NCBI GenBank assembly: GCA_019722365.1
Contig: JADFUC010001435.1
Span: 224,791-288,790 of the forward strand
Direction of reading: 5' to 3'
From: Lithospermum erythrorhizon
Taxonomy: Eukaryota; Streptophyta; Magnoliopsida; Boraginales; Boraginaceae
DNA: 64,000 nt
Shown here: one piece after another, positions 38,413 through 51,559 of the stretch
Position numbering within the stretch: position 1 is the stretch's first letter
How the letters are laid out: every line of letters starts with the position of its first letter
Made by a program: the position numbers and the translations under genes
Notes under the pieces: generated by a model
Seen by the model: only the letters and a program-made list of their open reading frames with translations
What the model was told of the DNA's origin: nothing
The model's database searches: none

Positions 38413-41016
38413 AAGGTGTCTCTACGAGCTCTAGGTCCTCCCAGGCTTCGAATCGTCAAGCACTTAACTCTTATTTCTCTTATTTCGTATCTTTTGAACA
38501 ATCCGCTATATAACTTGAAAACTTGATATTTATTATTTTGCGTTTGTTTTCTTCGTTTTCATTATGCTTGTTTTGTTACCTTGTGTATATTATCTTTCTT
38601 GCCCCGTGTTAATAGGTGTGAATACTGATCACGCGGTTATTAACATATACTCATTCGCTTTTACCTTGCCTTTTTTAGCAAGGTTTATTATATCCGCTTA
38701 ACATGGAGGGTATTTAGTAATCATTCGCTTTTACCTTGCTTATTTGAGCCAGGTTATCATATCCGCTTAGTATGGCGGATATTTATGTATCTTCACTGAC
38801 AATGAATGATCGAGTTCGTTTTTAGGTTGTGTTCGATATGGTCGGTTTTATGGGATTGCGTACGGTTTCGGTATGGTATTTCCTCGTAATTATTATTAAA
38901 AATGCAATAAAAAAGGGAAAAGTCATTTATTGATACTCCGACCTCTTAAAGATTCGGTTATAATCCATGCTCTTGGCGGTTACATGTAATACTTGCATAG
39001 TTTAGAAGCGTGCCGGGGTTGGCTATGGGTTTGCATCCAATCCTACAATTCATAAGTCCACTGGGCTAAAATCCCGACGATGCGATAAAGTCTTTCAGTT
39101 CGGGCTAAGTTTTGCTTTGTTCTTTGGGATGACTCGCGAGAAAACAACCGCTGATATGAGATCTCTTACCTTGGAAGCTGACGATTATTCGCAAATGGGT
39201 TATAAATCTGAGCTAAGAGTTGCTTGTACTTGATTATTTTATACAAAAGCTTGATCTCTAAGCTCGTCCATGAAATTGAGGGCTTCAATGACCGTTGGTC
39301 ATTTCTTCTTCGTAGATCTTGCTGTACGTATGTAGGTAACCTGCTTCGGCCCAGGCGGAAATCATACGTTCGTAGACAAAGTGAAGAGTGCTCCCGATGG
39401 CGATTCGGGTAGAGCGGGTGACTACTCTTGTAGGTAACTCCTCCATGACTCCTGCTTTGCCCGGCTTTGGAGAAGGTTGCTTGCGATTCGCTTTTGAAGA
39501 TGTCTGATTCATAACTTCAAGCTTGTCCGTTAGATTGAAGATAATAGGCGAATCATGTTTAATTCCAAATTTTTCATAGAAATCGGCTTCTGACACATAC
39601 TTTCTAATTGCGGATCCCGTTGTCCGAAACTAATATTTTGGATATCCCCAGACAGCGTTGAATGTTCTTCCACCTTGAAATGTGTGACCACTTCCTCTAG
39701 TCTTTCGAGAGGCAAACACGCGTTCTTTGAAATAATGTCTACGGCGTATCCTTGAGCTCGGCCTCGCTTTGCCTTAGTCCTTCCTTGCAATCATCTCCCA
39801 GCGTGACAAAGGGATTGGACTTATTACTAGGGTCCAAATTGCAGCAGGTTGCTGGGAGCATTTAAATAAACTACTTGGCGTCGCGTCTTTTCACGTATGA
39901 CGGGGCAACTTTGGCCAAGTGTTGGTCGATATCGCTGCTCACGGTGATCTTAATGCCTATAGCGATCTCGCCCCAATATGACTTCCGCGCGTCGCCGTGT
40001 ATTTACTTGCGAGAGCTTTGGGGATATCTTCCAGTGGATCTGACGGTCATGCATGATTTACTATAACTTTCTTATTTGGTATATTTGGGCTTTGAAATTT
40101 AGGTTCCAACAACTCTTCTCTCCTTGCTCCGAAATTTGAATGACTGCTTGCATTTATCGCAGAACTTTTCGAGTTCGGCCTATAGGTGTAGTGCGTGTCG
40201 AAAGTTTATTAGGTCTTGTTAACTGATTCGTTTTTCGGAAAGAATGCAATTACAATAGTTTGGATCAATAATTTATTTATAAAATTATCAGTATCTATTA
40301 ATCATTGACTAGAAAAGTTGACCTATAATTGAACTATTTGTCTACGTTCTCATAAAGGCATCGGACAAGAATGGTTGGAAACACTATTATGTCCTCAATC
40401 TTTACTGGAAAGCGTACATGTTGGCACATGTGATATAGACCATTGTTCCCACCGCAATGGCCGCCACTAATTACTACATGCTCCCCTTTTGGTACGGTTT
40501 CACTTCACACTAGGACAATGCTTGATGAAGAGGTAACACTACTGTAGATACTTTTGATTTTCACATTGAGTAAATGATTTATTCAATTATCTATGTTTGA
40601 TGATTCATATTTCATTGATAATTCTATAGTTTCATGAATTGCTATAACACTAGGATAGGGACATTGAATCACCATCTCTTGACGCATAACTAACAAGCCG
40701 AGTATAATTAAAATAGTATCAGGATTTTATTAATGTGTCAACAATTATATCACTACAACAAGCTTAACAAAAACAACAAACATAGATGATCCGCCATTTA
40801 CCATTCTATACTACCACTTCAAACAACAATTGCTCATAATTTTTTCCCGCTTAAGAGGAAAAACAACAAAGTTTACGAAAAAGAGAAAGGCAACATGGAA
40901 TAAAAAACATGTGTCACGGTGGCTTATAACATAACTAATCGAGCAATTTTTTTGCTAAGTGCAAGGGAAAACAATAAATAACATAGCCCAAAGTTAGATT
41001 TGATATTTCTAAATCT
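38413..41016. other. Transposon-derived spacer
   Basis: This has base composition and scrambled frames like the preceding block. The only longer coding-like stretch is the minus-strand frame pair at 39285-39790 (separate entry). From about 40260 the sequence becomes AT-rich and leads into the 3' side of the aspartic protease. Two similar segments at 38650-38700 and 38715-38775 (ttcgcttttaccttgc with attatatccgcttaacatgg and its variant) are a short diverged duplication. Confidence 0.4.
39285..39790 (-). pseudogene. Frameshifted ORF of unknown, probably transposon, origin
   Basis: Two overlapping minus-strand frames, 39530-39790 and 39285-39596, read as one protein broken by a frame change near 39596. 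The first contains AVDIISKNACLPLERLEEV and the second SEADFYEKFGIKHDSPIIF and KQPSPKPGKAGVMEELP. The composition is protein-like, but I do not recognise the family. Its location between LTR remnants suggests a transposon-encoded protein. Confidence 0.35.
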
Positions 41017-42471
41017 TTAAGCACATCCACGTGGAGCAAACCCGACTCGAGAACCCGATAAATCGAAAGCAACTCGAAAGCTCTGCTGCTGAATATTCCC
41101 AATTATACTCAAGCCGGACATAGTAGCAGCGAAAGCAAAGCAAAACCTCCCACTACTATCCACGGGGATCAAATAATTGGACGCCGGCAAGGACACGTCA
41201 GCTTTCGTAAAATGCAGCACCACCGTGGGCACCTTCACCTCCGCCTTCCCGGACAAATCGAAGCACGTATCGAACAACGAAAACTCCGCGGCCCGTTTCA
41301 AGTTCGAAGCCCCGACTCGAAAAGCATCCCTCAACGCAACATAAGCGGGTCGGGTCAACCGGGTCACGGACGTACCCGAATCGATAATGACCCCTCCGGT
41401 TCCGGAGGGGTCGAGCTTGAAAAGTGAGGCGGTGATGCCTTTGACTTTGACTCCGCCAACGCTGATCCCATTGAGACCTAAATAGTAGAAAGTATCAAGC
41501 CGAGGGTTCGAGAGCAGAGGTGTAAAAACCGCGTTTCGAGGCAAAGCTGCCTCCCCGAAGATCAACGACGACGGTTTTGAAGTTGCCGACCTATCAACTA
41601 AACAATAAGAGAATTTCCGGCCAAATCTCCGGCCGGATTGCGTCGGAAAAGATAACCGCCCCCGGCCGAGCCCCAATAAACCGGCGGCGCCGGTGAATAG
41701 CCCCTCGTTATCATGACCACATCCGAGCGCTACATTGCTGACACGTGTCCTTCGGAAGGTTAACGTTTCGGTTGAGAATTCTCCGACGGTGAAGGATCCG
41801 TCGCCGTAGGAGACTTGGTAGAGGCACATCTTGCGGTTGTTGCAACCCGGGGAATCGAGGCGGCGGCAGAGAGGGGAAGCGCATGTGACGCCGGTGAAGG
41901 AGGTGGATTTTCCCGGGTTGAAAACTGGGTCGGATTGTGTATAGCACTTTTTGCAAGGAGAGCACTGGATCCATACCACATCACTTCCAGTATCAAGTAC
42001 CATGTATGCATACTTAGCTGGGGTACCTACACCTATACGTGTGAAATACTCCCCACTTCCTTGAGCTAGACCCGACACCACCGAGCTGCTAAACCCAGCA
42101 CCACCGCGTGCAGCGGCGGAGGTGGTTAGAGTGGTGTTTGTTCTGGTGGTGATGAGGTTTATGATGCTTTTGACTCGGGCGGCGTCGCGGTGGAGGCGGA
42201 GTTTGAAGAGCTTTTCTGGGGTGGGGTTGGTGGAGCTTGGTGTGAGTGAGTCTACATGGTGTAGTGGTACTGAAAAAGGGTCGGGTTCGGTTTCGGATTC
42301 GGGTTCGAGTGATGGGTATATTTCATTTTCTTGATTTGTGAGTGAGGAAATGGAGTGGAATTGTGGGAGAGTGTTGAGGACTAGTGTTTGGTACTCTAAA
42401 GAAGTGGAAAATGAAATGCAAATTGAAGTACAAAGTATGAATAAGCAAAAGGAAAGTGAATTTCCTTCCAT
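41017..42471 (-). CDS. APF2: Pepsin-like aspartyl protease, APF2 type, intronless
   Basis: Single exon, 484 residues. A hydrophobic signal peptide (about residues 1-24) is followed by a Ser/Thr/Glu-rich prosegment to about residue 137. The mature A1-family protease begins near SGEYFTRIGVGTP. Both catalytic motifs are present: DTGSD at 160-164 and DSGTS at 364-368. The flap-type YGDGSFTVGEF is at about 222-232, and the Cys-rich insert typical of plant nepenthesin-like atypical proteases lies at 170-216. The C-terminus (SIIGNIQQQSFRVAFDL, GFAPRGC) is standard for the family. The protein is probably secreted to the apoplast. The closest remembered protein is Arabidopsis aspartyl protease family protein 2 (At1g01300), also intronless. 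The physiological substrate is unknown. Confidence 0.92.
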   Translation of the reverse strand: MEGNSLSFCLFILCTSICISFSTSLEYQTLVLNTLPQFHSISSLTNQENEIYPSLEPESETEPDPFSVPLHHVDSLTPSSTNPTPEKLFKLRLHRDAARVKSIINLITTRTNTTLTTSAAARGGAGFSSSVVSGLAQGSGEYFTRIGVGTPAKYAYMVLDTGSDVVWIQCSPCKKCYTQSDPVFNPGKSTSFTGVTCASPLCRRLDSPGCNNRKMCLYQVSYGDGSFTVGEFSTETLTFRRTRVSNVALGCGHDNEGLFTGAAGLLGLGRGRLSFPTQSGRRFGRKFSYCLVDRSATSKPSSLIFGEAALPRNAVFTPLLSNPRLDTFYYLGLNGISVGGVKVKGITASLFKLDPSGTGGVIIDSGTSVTRLTRPAYVALRDAFRVGASNLKRAAEFSLFDTCFDLSGKAEVKVPTVVLHFTKADVSLPASNYLIPVDSSGRFCFAFAATMSGLSIIGNIQQQSFRVAFDLSGSRVGFAPRGCA

Positions 42472-44221
42472 TTTTACAACAATTTTGGGGGAGGGGGGGA
42501 TGGAGTAAGGTTGAGGGTGCTTTGGGAGTGGTAAATGACATTTGCAGAGTTGTGGAGATTGATTGATGAATTGGTGGCTTTGTCTGCTTAAGTGTTGTCA
42601 TTAGATCATGTTAAGTGTAATTATTATGCACAAGATTCTTGGTAACGAGAACTCATATTGTTAGTGATAATTGCAAAGTTGCATGCTGTTATGATTTAGG
42701 AGGTGTTAAAAAATCCTTATTTGTTGTAAGCAACTTCTATGTCAGAATTATTCTAACATTAAAAATAATGTCCGAATAAGATTAACTTATAATCAAATGG
42801 AGTATTAAATCTAGCAGTTAAATTTTCAAAAAATTTGACATGGAGTTACTATATAATTCATTGACAAATGTGTGCATAAAAGAAATGAAGATGAAGAAGA
42901 TTAATTGGGAAATGAGAGTATTAAATTAGTGGTATTAGTTGACAGTGGGGTTGGAGAAAGTTGTCTGGCATCTTTGACCTGTGTAGTATGCACCCTAAAA
43001 TAGGAGATTTTTGTTTTTTATGATTCAACTACTTATATTGCTGTTAATGTGTAATAAGTTAACATGGAAGGAGATTAGAGTATAATACGAATATAAGTTG
43101 AATAAAATGAGTGTCGGATAGAGATGTTTGTTGGCAAGCTAAGAGAATTTTGAGTGAGATACTTGACATGCATTAACATGTTACATAGAGACCATACTTG
43201 TCTAATTCATGTTTTGTTTTCAGTTCAGATTTATATACTTTGCATAATTATGTTGCTAGTTGCCTATACAATATATATTGCCCCCATGTGATGTGATCAG
43301 GAAATTGTTATATACTTCTTCAGTTTCAAATTGTAAGTTACAATAAGATGATCTATATTCACTTTTAACAACATCAATCACATTACTCTTTCTTACAGAG
43401 TGGCTTAACAAAGTCAACCACATTGCTCTTTCATACTAGTGCCTGAGACAAGAATGAAGTGGTAGAGCATATTCAAGGGCACGGGTGTTATCTGTTATGG
43501 ACCACTGAAGCAATATTTGAAATTCCAGTGTTATAGTAGCTGTAACCCCTACTATAGTCTATTAGCTCAATCCTACCTACATATTTTCCCCAAGTACTCT
43601 TCTCCAACTTTCAATCAGAACATAGCCTTAATCTTCAGGCCACTCACTTACTTAAAGATTAAGAGGTTCTTTGAGGAACTTCCATGACGAATTTTGCCTT
43701 CATTTCCATGATTCAGTGTGATGTACAACTAGTCTATGCAAACTTTCTAAGGCTATGATTATTGTCCAAAATATCGAATGATCGGGTGAGGCATGCTTCA
43801 TGTCTTGGATAACTATTATCAGATGGCGATTTGGAACAAGTAGGCATAAGAATTCAAATGTTTGTATGCCATATGCATAGTTTTACATAAAACTAGACTA
43901 TGACATCTTAAATAAATACAAGTTATAATTTCAATGCAACGGATGGATTGATATCTCTCCTAGTTACGCAATTTATATGCGAGTTAAGACCTCAGAGATG
44001 CATGAGGTATGACAAAGGCGACACAGGAAAACAACTAGTGAAATCAATGGATGAGATAAGAATATCATAGAGAAATCAAGCTGCATGACATTTATAGGAT
44101 GAAGAAAAGGACATAAAAGATGAGCAGAACATTTTATCACAAATATGAGACAGACTACATTATAATTAATCTTATGACACTTAAACTGAGAAGTTTTTCA
44201 ATGAGAATGATGACGAGGTGA
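42472..44221. other. Spacer: APF2 promoter and CNX3 3' region
   Basis: No supported gene. The APF2 leader and promoter lie just right of 42471; the CNX3 3' flank is at the right end. By eye there are only AT-rich sequence and a short duplicated string around 43375-43430 (acaa[ca/gt]...tcaaccacattgctctttc versus tcaatcacattactctttc). Confidence 0.45.
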
Positions 44222-45259
44222 TCATTTTTGTCTCGACCAGGCACCACTTTTCCCGCCAGTCTTGCTTTCAAGCCTTATGTCAGTAATTACGATATCCTTC
44301 GAGGCAGCCTTGCACATATCGTAGACTGTTAAGCTTGCAACAGAAACAGCTGTAAGGGCTTCCATTTCCACCCCTGTTTTCCCAGTGGAAGTAGCTTCTC
44401 CTTCCACTTTAACACTATAATCACCAGGACTCAAAGTCAGGTCCACACGTACATGTGACAAATTAATGTTGTGGCACAATGGAATAAGATTGCTAGTCTG
44501 TTTCGCACCACAAATCCCTGCTATTTTCGCCACACCTAGTACATCTCCTTTTCCAATCCGGTTTGCTGAAACAAGATCAAATACAGCCCTGCCAAGAATC
44601 ACTTTGCAGCTTGCTATAGCAACTCTCTTGCTCGCCTCTTTTGACGAGACATCTACCATTTGAGCTTCACCAGTAGAACTAATATGCGTCAACCTAGGAG
44701 AACATGATTCATCAGTGCTAACAATATCAGTTCGAACCTCTTCAGGGACAATTTTGTTTTCAACAGAACCAGCAAAACTTGATGCAGGAGGTTCACCAAA
44801 AACAGATTCCATCTCCTGAGACCAAAATTACCAAGACATCCATCGTTACATAAACACACACTTACATCGCATTGATATTTTCATACTATTTAATTGTAGT
44901 TTTATGCATTGATATTGTCGTACGATTCAATTTTTGTTATCCATATACACATTTAAACTTGAAAAATATTTGATCGTGAAACAATCACTTCAAGTTTAAA
45001 GTAATCCATAAGTATACATTATCGACGAATCCAAATGAGGAACATCTCCACGAGCATGCAATATAAGCTACTTAAACCCAATAACAAAATCTCCCCGCGT
45101 TGGAAATACTACTATACATGAAAAAAATGGAACATAGTATACCTTATTAAGCTCAGAAATTGCTTTAGAAACATCATAATTGCTGTTACTGCAGAAAAAT
45201 CTTCTTGAATGAGACAATGCAATTCTACGAAGTAGCATTTCTGGTTTTGAAACTGTCAT
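44222..45259 (-). CDS. CNX3: Cyclic pyranopterin monophosphate synthase (MoaC/CNX3), mitochondrial
   Basis: Two exons, 45143-45259 and 44222-44815 (711 nt, 236 residues), joined at NK/EMESVFGEPP. The enzyme converts the cyclic GTP-derived intermediate made by CNX2 to cyclic pyranopterin monophosphate, the first step of molybdenum cofactor synthesis, in the mitochondrial matrix. The N-terminus RRIALSHSRRFF is Arg/Ser-rich and lacks acid residues, as expected for a mitochondrial presequence. The MoaC core begins at RLTHISSTGEAQMVDVS. It contains the family signatures LIPLCHNI and TGVEMEALTAVSVASLTVYD, and ends KSGAW. The ATG at 45259 is chosen because upstream in-frame codons are not ATG. It is slightly shorter than the remembered Arabidopsis protein, through the variable leader. 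Confidence 0.93.
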
Positions 45260-47230
45260 GATGAACAACACATGATTATGTAAAGTAACTAACTAACTAA
45301 GCTACGGAGTATTAAAAAGGTTACTTCTTTCAGTCATTTTAACAAACATATAAAGCTAATGAATTAAATTAAAAATATATAAGCAGGCTCGCAAAACAAG
45401 GTTCTACTCGGTATATTTTACAGATATAAGTCGAGGATAAATAAGCGTTTCGGATTATCACCTCTCTTGGACCGTTTCCGTTTGATCAATTAGAAGTCTT
45501 GTTGGAAGTGTTCTCCTTTAACAACTTTTTTAATACTTTAACATGGATTTGGTTTCTCGATTTGGATACATTTTGTTTTGATTTTTTTTTAGCATATTGT
45601 AAGAACATATATCTAAGTATTTTTTATGATCAGCCAAATGAATTGCCTTGCCTTTTAAATATTTGTTGAAGCGCATCACTTGGTCAGCTTACGTAATATT
45701 AAAGGTCGTTAGTATATGAGGATTCGCGTTTTATAAATAATTCGTGTTACTATGCAAACCATATCACCAACCGAAATGATCATTTGATCACCAACTTAAT
45801 TACGGTAGATGTTCGAAAGAGATAGATGCGTTATCACTTACGTATTAACCCGCTCCCCGGTCGAAGCGGCGATAGTTTCAACATTGTTGAAGAACGGAAA
45901 AGGGGACCTAGATCACATACTATAGGGAAATCATTGCCAATAAAATTTACAAGAACCTGTTAACAAATATTTTGGTCATACATAACCTCTTTTAGTGAAA
46001 ATATAACAATGTTGCATTTCAAAGGAAAATATAAAGAAAGAAGAATTCACTAGAAATCATTTCGCGTTATTTAAAATTGCAATTCAGTCATCCTAGTCAG
46101 CTTAAATTTGTTTTCGTCCATTTGAAGTTTTGTTGTAGAGGTTAAAGGTGGTCATTGCGTGATTTTTTGGCTGAAATTAAGTTTTTGGGCACTTTTTTAC
46201 ATTTTTCGAGGGTAATTTTGGATTTTTATCATTTATGTGTCTTTAACACCCGTTTCATATTCAACTTTTCGCATTAGGCTGAAAAATGGAGTTTTATCCA
46301 TGAGCCAAATATCACCACGCCGATCACTTTTAGTATTCACCGTTACTACAAGCTTGAATCGCGGTAGAAAAAGAAAATTCACTAGAAAAACCTCGTTATC
46401 TCTTTTTTACCATATAAAAGTAAAACATCATTCTGTCCGTCCTCCATGAAATCGATGGGATATAGCAGAAAGACAAGCGAGAAGGGTATAAAATGCCTGA
46501 CTGACTTTGCTACTCTGCTTGATTAAACAAATCTCGGCTTGAGAACACTTGATAGGTGTTTATTTGACAACCTAGTTAATTTCATGAACACGTAACCAAG
46601 AAAAAGTTGTTCCAAATCGTAAACCGAAAAATGGCCACGAAATCTAGCAATTAAAACAAAAATCGAAAGGGGGTTCACTCCTTGTGTAAGGAAGTGACGG
46701 GCCTTGCCATTTCCGAGCTAACTCTTAAATTTATTAAATGGATCCGTGCAGCATCGGCGAGGAGAAGAGCCGCCATGGCCCAAAAACATCGTCCAAAACC
46801 AATTGGTATTAAGTGGAGTTGCTGGCGAAAGCTTATATAGTGGTGAACATCTCCTTTATTTTTGATATAAACGATCGCGTGTGAGCTGCTGAGTTATTAG
46901 AAGACAGAAATTTCAGCAACTGCGATTTCAAACAGAGAATGAAAGAGTCGGGTTTCAAAAAAAACTATTTCAGAAAGAGTTCATGGAATTGAGGCACACA
47001 GAAATCTCTTTAGAGGTGTTTGTTAAACTCATTAAGCACTTAAAATTAGTGTCTGATTACTTAATTTATTAAGTTTATTTGTTAATGAATTGTTTAAGTA
47101 CTTATCAAAATCATAACAAAATTTTAAGTTAAATTCTCTACATATTTTCTCCTCTTAAAAGTCGTGATAAAGTCCAAATTTACATACTTTTCCTTCCATA
47201 ATTTTTATTTCATCCTACTTATCCTTCCAT
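45260..47230. other. Spacer: CNX3 promoter and uncharacterised sequence
   Basis: CNX3 leader and promoter at the left. No open frame of convincing length or similarity. From about 46660 to 46830 GC content rises (gaggagaagagccgccatgg) without an identifiable gene or repeat, possibly a transposon remnant. Confidence 0.4.
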
Positions 47231-47484
47231 TAATAATAATAATAATAATAGAAATAAAAATAATATAATAATAATGATAGAAAAATAAAAATAATATAAT
47301 ATGTAAGAATAATAAAAAAAAATAATAACAATAATATTAATAATCAAAATAAAAAAATAAAAAATAATAATAAAATAATAATGATAATAATATTAGTAAT
47401 AATAATAATAATAAAACAATAATGATAAAAGCAATGATAATAATAACAAAAATAAAATAATAACAATAATAATAAAAACAAAAA

Positions 47485-47538
<54 letters not shown>

Positions 47539-47962
47539 GAATAATAAAATAATAATAACAAAAGTAATAAAAATAATAATAATATAAAATAATAATAATA
47601 ATAATAACAAAAATAATAATAATAATAATAATAATAGCAAAACAAAAAATAATAATAGAATAAGAATAATAAAAATAATAATAATAAAATAGAAATAAAA
47701 ATAAAAATAGTAATAAAAACAATAATAATAATAACAAAATAAAAATAATAATAATAATAATAGTAATACTAATAATAATAATAATAATAGAAAAAATAAA
47801 AAAAAATAAAATAATAATAAAAACAATAATAATAGTAACAAAATACAAATAATAATAATAATAATAACAAAATACAAATAATAATAATAATAAATATATT
47901 AATAAATAAATAATAATAATAATAATAATACTATAACAATATAAATAATAATAATTAATAAT
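47231..47962. repeat. Long imperfect (TAA)n microsatellite
   Basis: About 730 bp made almost only of A and T in TAA/AAT triplets. It is interrupted by short A runs, scattered C or G substitutions, and pure stretches such as about 47489-47537. On the minus strand all three frames stay open as Leu/Ile/Tyr/Phe strings because the complement lacks stop triplets in these registers. Those open frames are artefacts, not membrane proteins. Confidence 0.95.
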
Positions 47963-48772
47963 ATATTTTAGTAATCATATTATTTAATGCAGTTGATATT
48001 AAGAATATTTATTATCTATTGTTGTATTATTTATTTAATGGATGATGAATATATATCAATGAAATAGAGTAGGGATAAAGTTGTGTCACATGCTTAATTT
48101 AAGTCTTTTTTTAACTAGCGTTATCGAACATTTAAATATTTCGATATTGAATTCGAGTTATAATTGATTTTAGACATTCGGTTTCATACGTATAGTTTTT
48201 CATCTTGGTTTGTTTCGATTTTCAGTTATGAACGTCGTTATCTCACGATAGGTAGTATTTCCAAAAATAAAAAACGTCGTAGCGTCGTATTTTTCTTTAT
48301 CATGACGTCGAATATCTTTAAAAATTATTTCGTTCTACCAATGGCTTTCCAATTGTGTCAGTTTGATTGATAGTAACATTAATGAGGATTTGATTCATAA
48401 AAGTGAAAAGTGAAATTGAAGAGTGAAATAGGTTATGTTAAGCATAAAAAAAAATTACCTTGAAAAAATGTAAAAAGTGCCCAAGAAAACTTCGATTTAA
48501 ATGCTACAAAAAGTCAACATGATAGTAAATTTTACTATAAAAAAGCTTAAGTGATCAAAACGGTAAGTAAGCCCCAGGATGGCCAAGAATTCACAATTTT
48601 AACGAATGTAGGCGATTTAGAGCCATTATTTAAGAAAAGAAATGCACAATTACCACAAATATATCGAAACATAAATGACATTTTCAAAATTGCCCCTGGG
48701 ATGGAAAATAATGTACTATGAGTAATAAATATCAAGTGAAAAACATTCTAATCCACCAAAAAGGAAGATGGC
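47963..48772. other. AT-rich spacer
   Basis: Follows the microsatellite. No gene, tRNA or transposon ends were recognised. Confidence 0.4.
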
Positions 48773-49831
<1,059 letters not shown>

Positions 49832-51559
49832 TCACCAAGGTTTCAAGTCACCTGAAGTTCCAGCAGTCCAATTCAAGATCTTTTCTCCCCCCTTCAAATA
49901 AACACCCTTCCCATGAGGCAGCTTCCTAGCTAGTCCATTCAGAATCTGATGAAATGCATCTCCTGCTTCAGCCGGTTGAGTGAACAACATCGCCTTTTTC
50001 ATCGAAGGATTTGCGAGCAACCTCTGCTTTCTCAGGATCACTTCTATAGGTATAGAAGTTAGAATTGTGTCCAGTTGGGGTACATCTTTCTCTGCAACAA
50101 ATACACCTATCTCTTCCCACGGGATAGCGTCGGCGAATGGTAACACAATGTCGTCTGCTATGATTACAGGGATGCAACCGAAGACTACGGCTTCAACTAA
50201 CCTTGGACTCCATGGTGCCCATCCTAGAGGGCATAAGCAAAATATGGCTCGTTGCATGTCTTCGTAGTATGTGGTTGGGTGATCAGTTGATATGTCGAAG
50301 AGAGGATTGTTCTTGAAATTCTCCCAAATGGATGCCCTTGCACCTCTATACATCACACAAATTCATTCATTTAGTAAGCAATCCTCTTGGTTTAGAAGAT
50401 ACCGGAATTGATGATAAGTACCATAAATCAATCAACACATATAATTGGAAGCTAAGATTGAGAGTAAATATACCTAGCATAGTAACCGCCTTCAGGATCA
50501 TTGTTAACGTCGTAAAATAGCCCACGGAAATACACAAAGATGGACCTCGGAGTGTCAGGGGGGATCAAGTGAGCCTGCATCTTGCCTGGGGGTGCGTAAG
50601 GAGGTATTGTGATTGAACCCTCGTTCAAGCATACATGGTTCCGCTGGCCAAATGTTTGAGCCAATGTAGCTCGTTGGAGTAATGGAAGAATGCCCCGCTG
50701 AATAGCTTTCTCTTCCTATGTGAATCATGTCAACAAAACAAACACAAGAGAGTTAGAAGAGAACTGGATGGATGGTTGGCTGTAACAGACCCTCAAGTGT
50801 GAAATGTACACACTTAATAGTTAATCTACACAATATTCATTCTAAAACTAATAGGCGGTAGTAAATATATAACCAGTGTTTTATATAATTTGTGATTTTG
50901 ATAGGAAATTTCTCAATGTGAAATCTATGAGGGAAGATATTAAAATGCAATGCCTTACCAGGTAGTGGAAACATGCACCAAAATCATGAGGAACAAGAAA
51001 GAAGTGATCAGCTCCTTCCGTTTTATTCCAGTAAGGCCATTTAGAAGAGATGAGTTGTATTGCACTCCTCATGACTCGTGGGGATTTGAAAGGCAAAGGC
51101 AAGCCATTTGGTGTTAGATCACAAGTAGCATAGACAGGGGTGTAAAACCAATCTGCTTCCTCCGGGTTAAGTGTTCGAACAGGACTTGTTAAGAGGAACT
51201 GGTGCATGAATATCTCAGCAGCAAACATATGAGTAAGGCATCTGGAATCCTTCTCCAGGAGTTTCTTGTTGTACTTGCTTGGAAGTTCATATATATACAC
51301 TTTCAATCTCCCAACAGGGTTGTCTTCCAGGACATCTCCAGCACTTCCTGATAAAGGCAAGTTTTATTCAAATGATGATATTCATTTTAAACAATAAACA
51401 ACAGCATGAAGATGAAAATGTTGCACTAAATAATGATTGAATGAGAATATGACCTGAGATTCTTTCAGTGCGGATGGAGGTAGGGCGGCCTTGAACGACC
51501 AAGCTCCCGAGGAGATTAAGTAGCAGAAGAGAAGCCCAACAGTTGTTATGTTTCCTCAT
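49832..51559 (-). CDS. IRX10: Xylan beta-1,4-xylosyltransferase IRX10/IRX10L (exostosin family GT47)
   Basis: Four exons, 51454-51559, 50959-51347, 50474-50715 and 49832-50345 (1251 nt, 416 residues), all with GT-AG borders. The ATG at 51559 gives MRKHNNCWASLLLLNLLG, a hydrophobic N-terminal signal/anchor. A TTTACAG acceptor just upstream (about 51600) suggests an intron in the 5' leader, so the in-frame ATG at 51658 is probably not used. The exostosin domain starts at KVYIYELPSKYNKKLL and includes THMFAAEIFMH, FFLVPHDFGACFHY, RSIFVYFRGLFYDVNNDPEG and the nucleotide-sugar-binding part FCLCPLGWAPWSPRL. It ends in LKPW as in Arabidopsis IRX10 and IRX10L. In Golgi complexes with IRX9/IRX14-type proteins the family elongates the xylan backbone of secondary walls. 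IRX10 and IRX10L cannot be separated here. Confidence 0.95.

Noticed and set aside
47337..47877. Three long minus-strand open frames made of Leu, Ile, Tyr and Phe, looking like membrane proteins
   Set aside because: They are translations of the TAA microsatellite, which lacks stop triplets on that strand; composition and overlap in all frames show they are artefacts.
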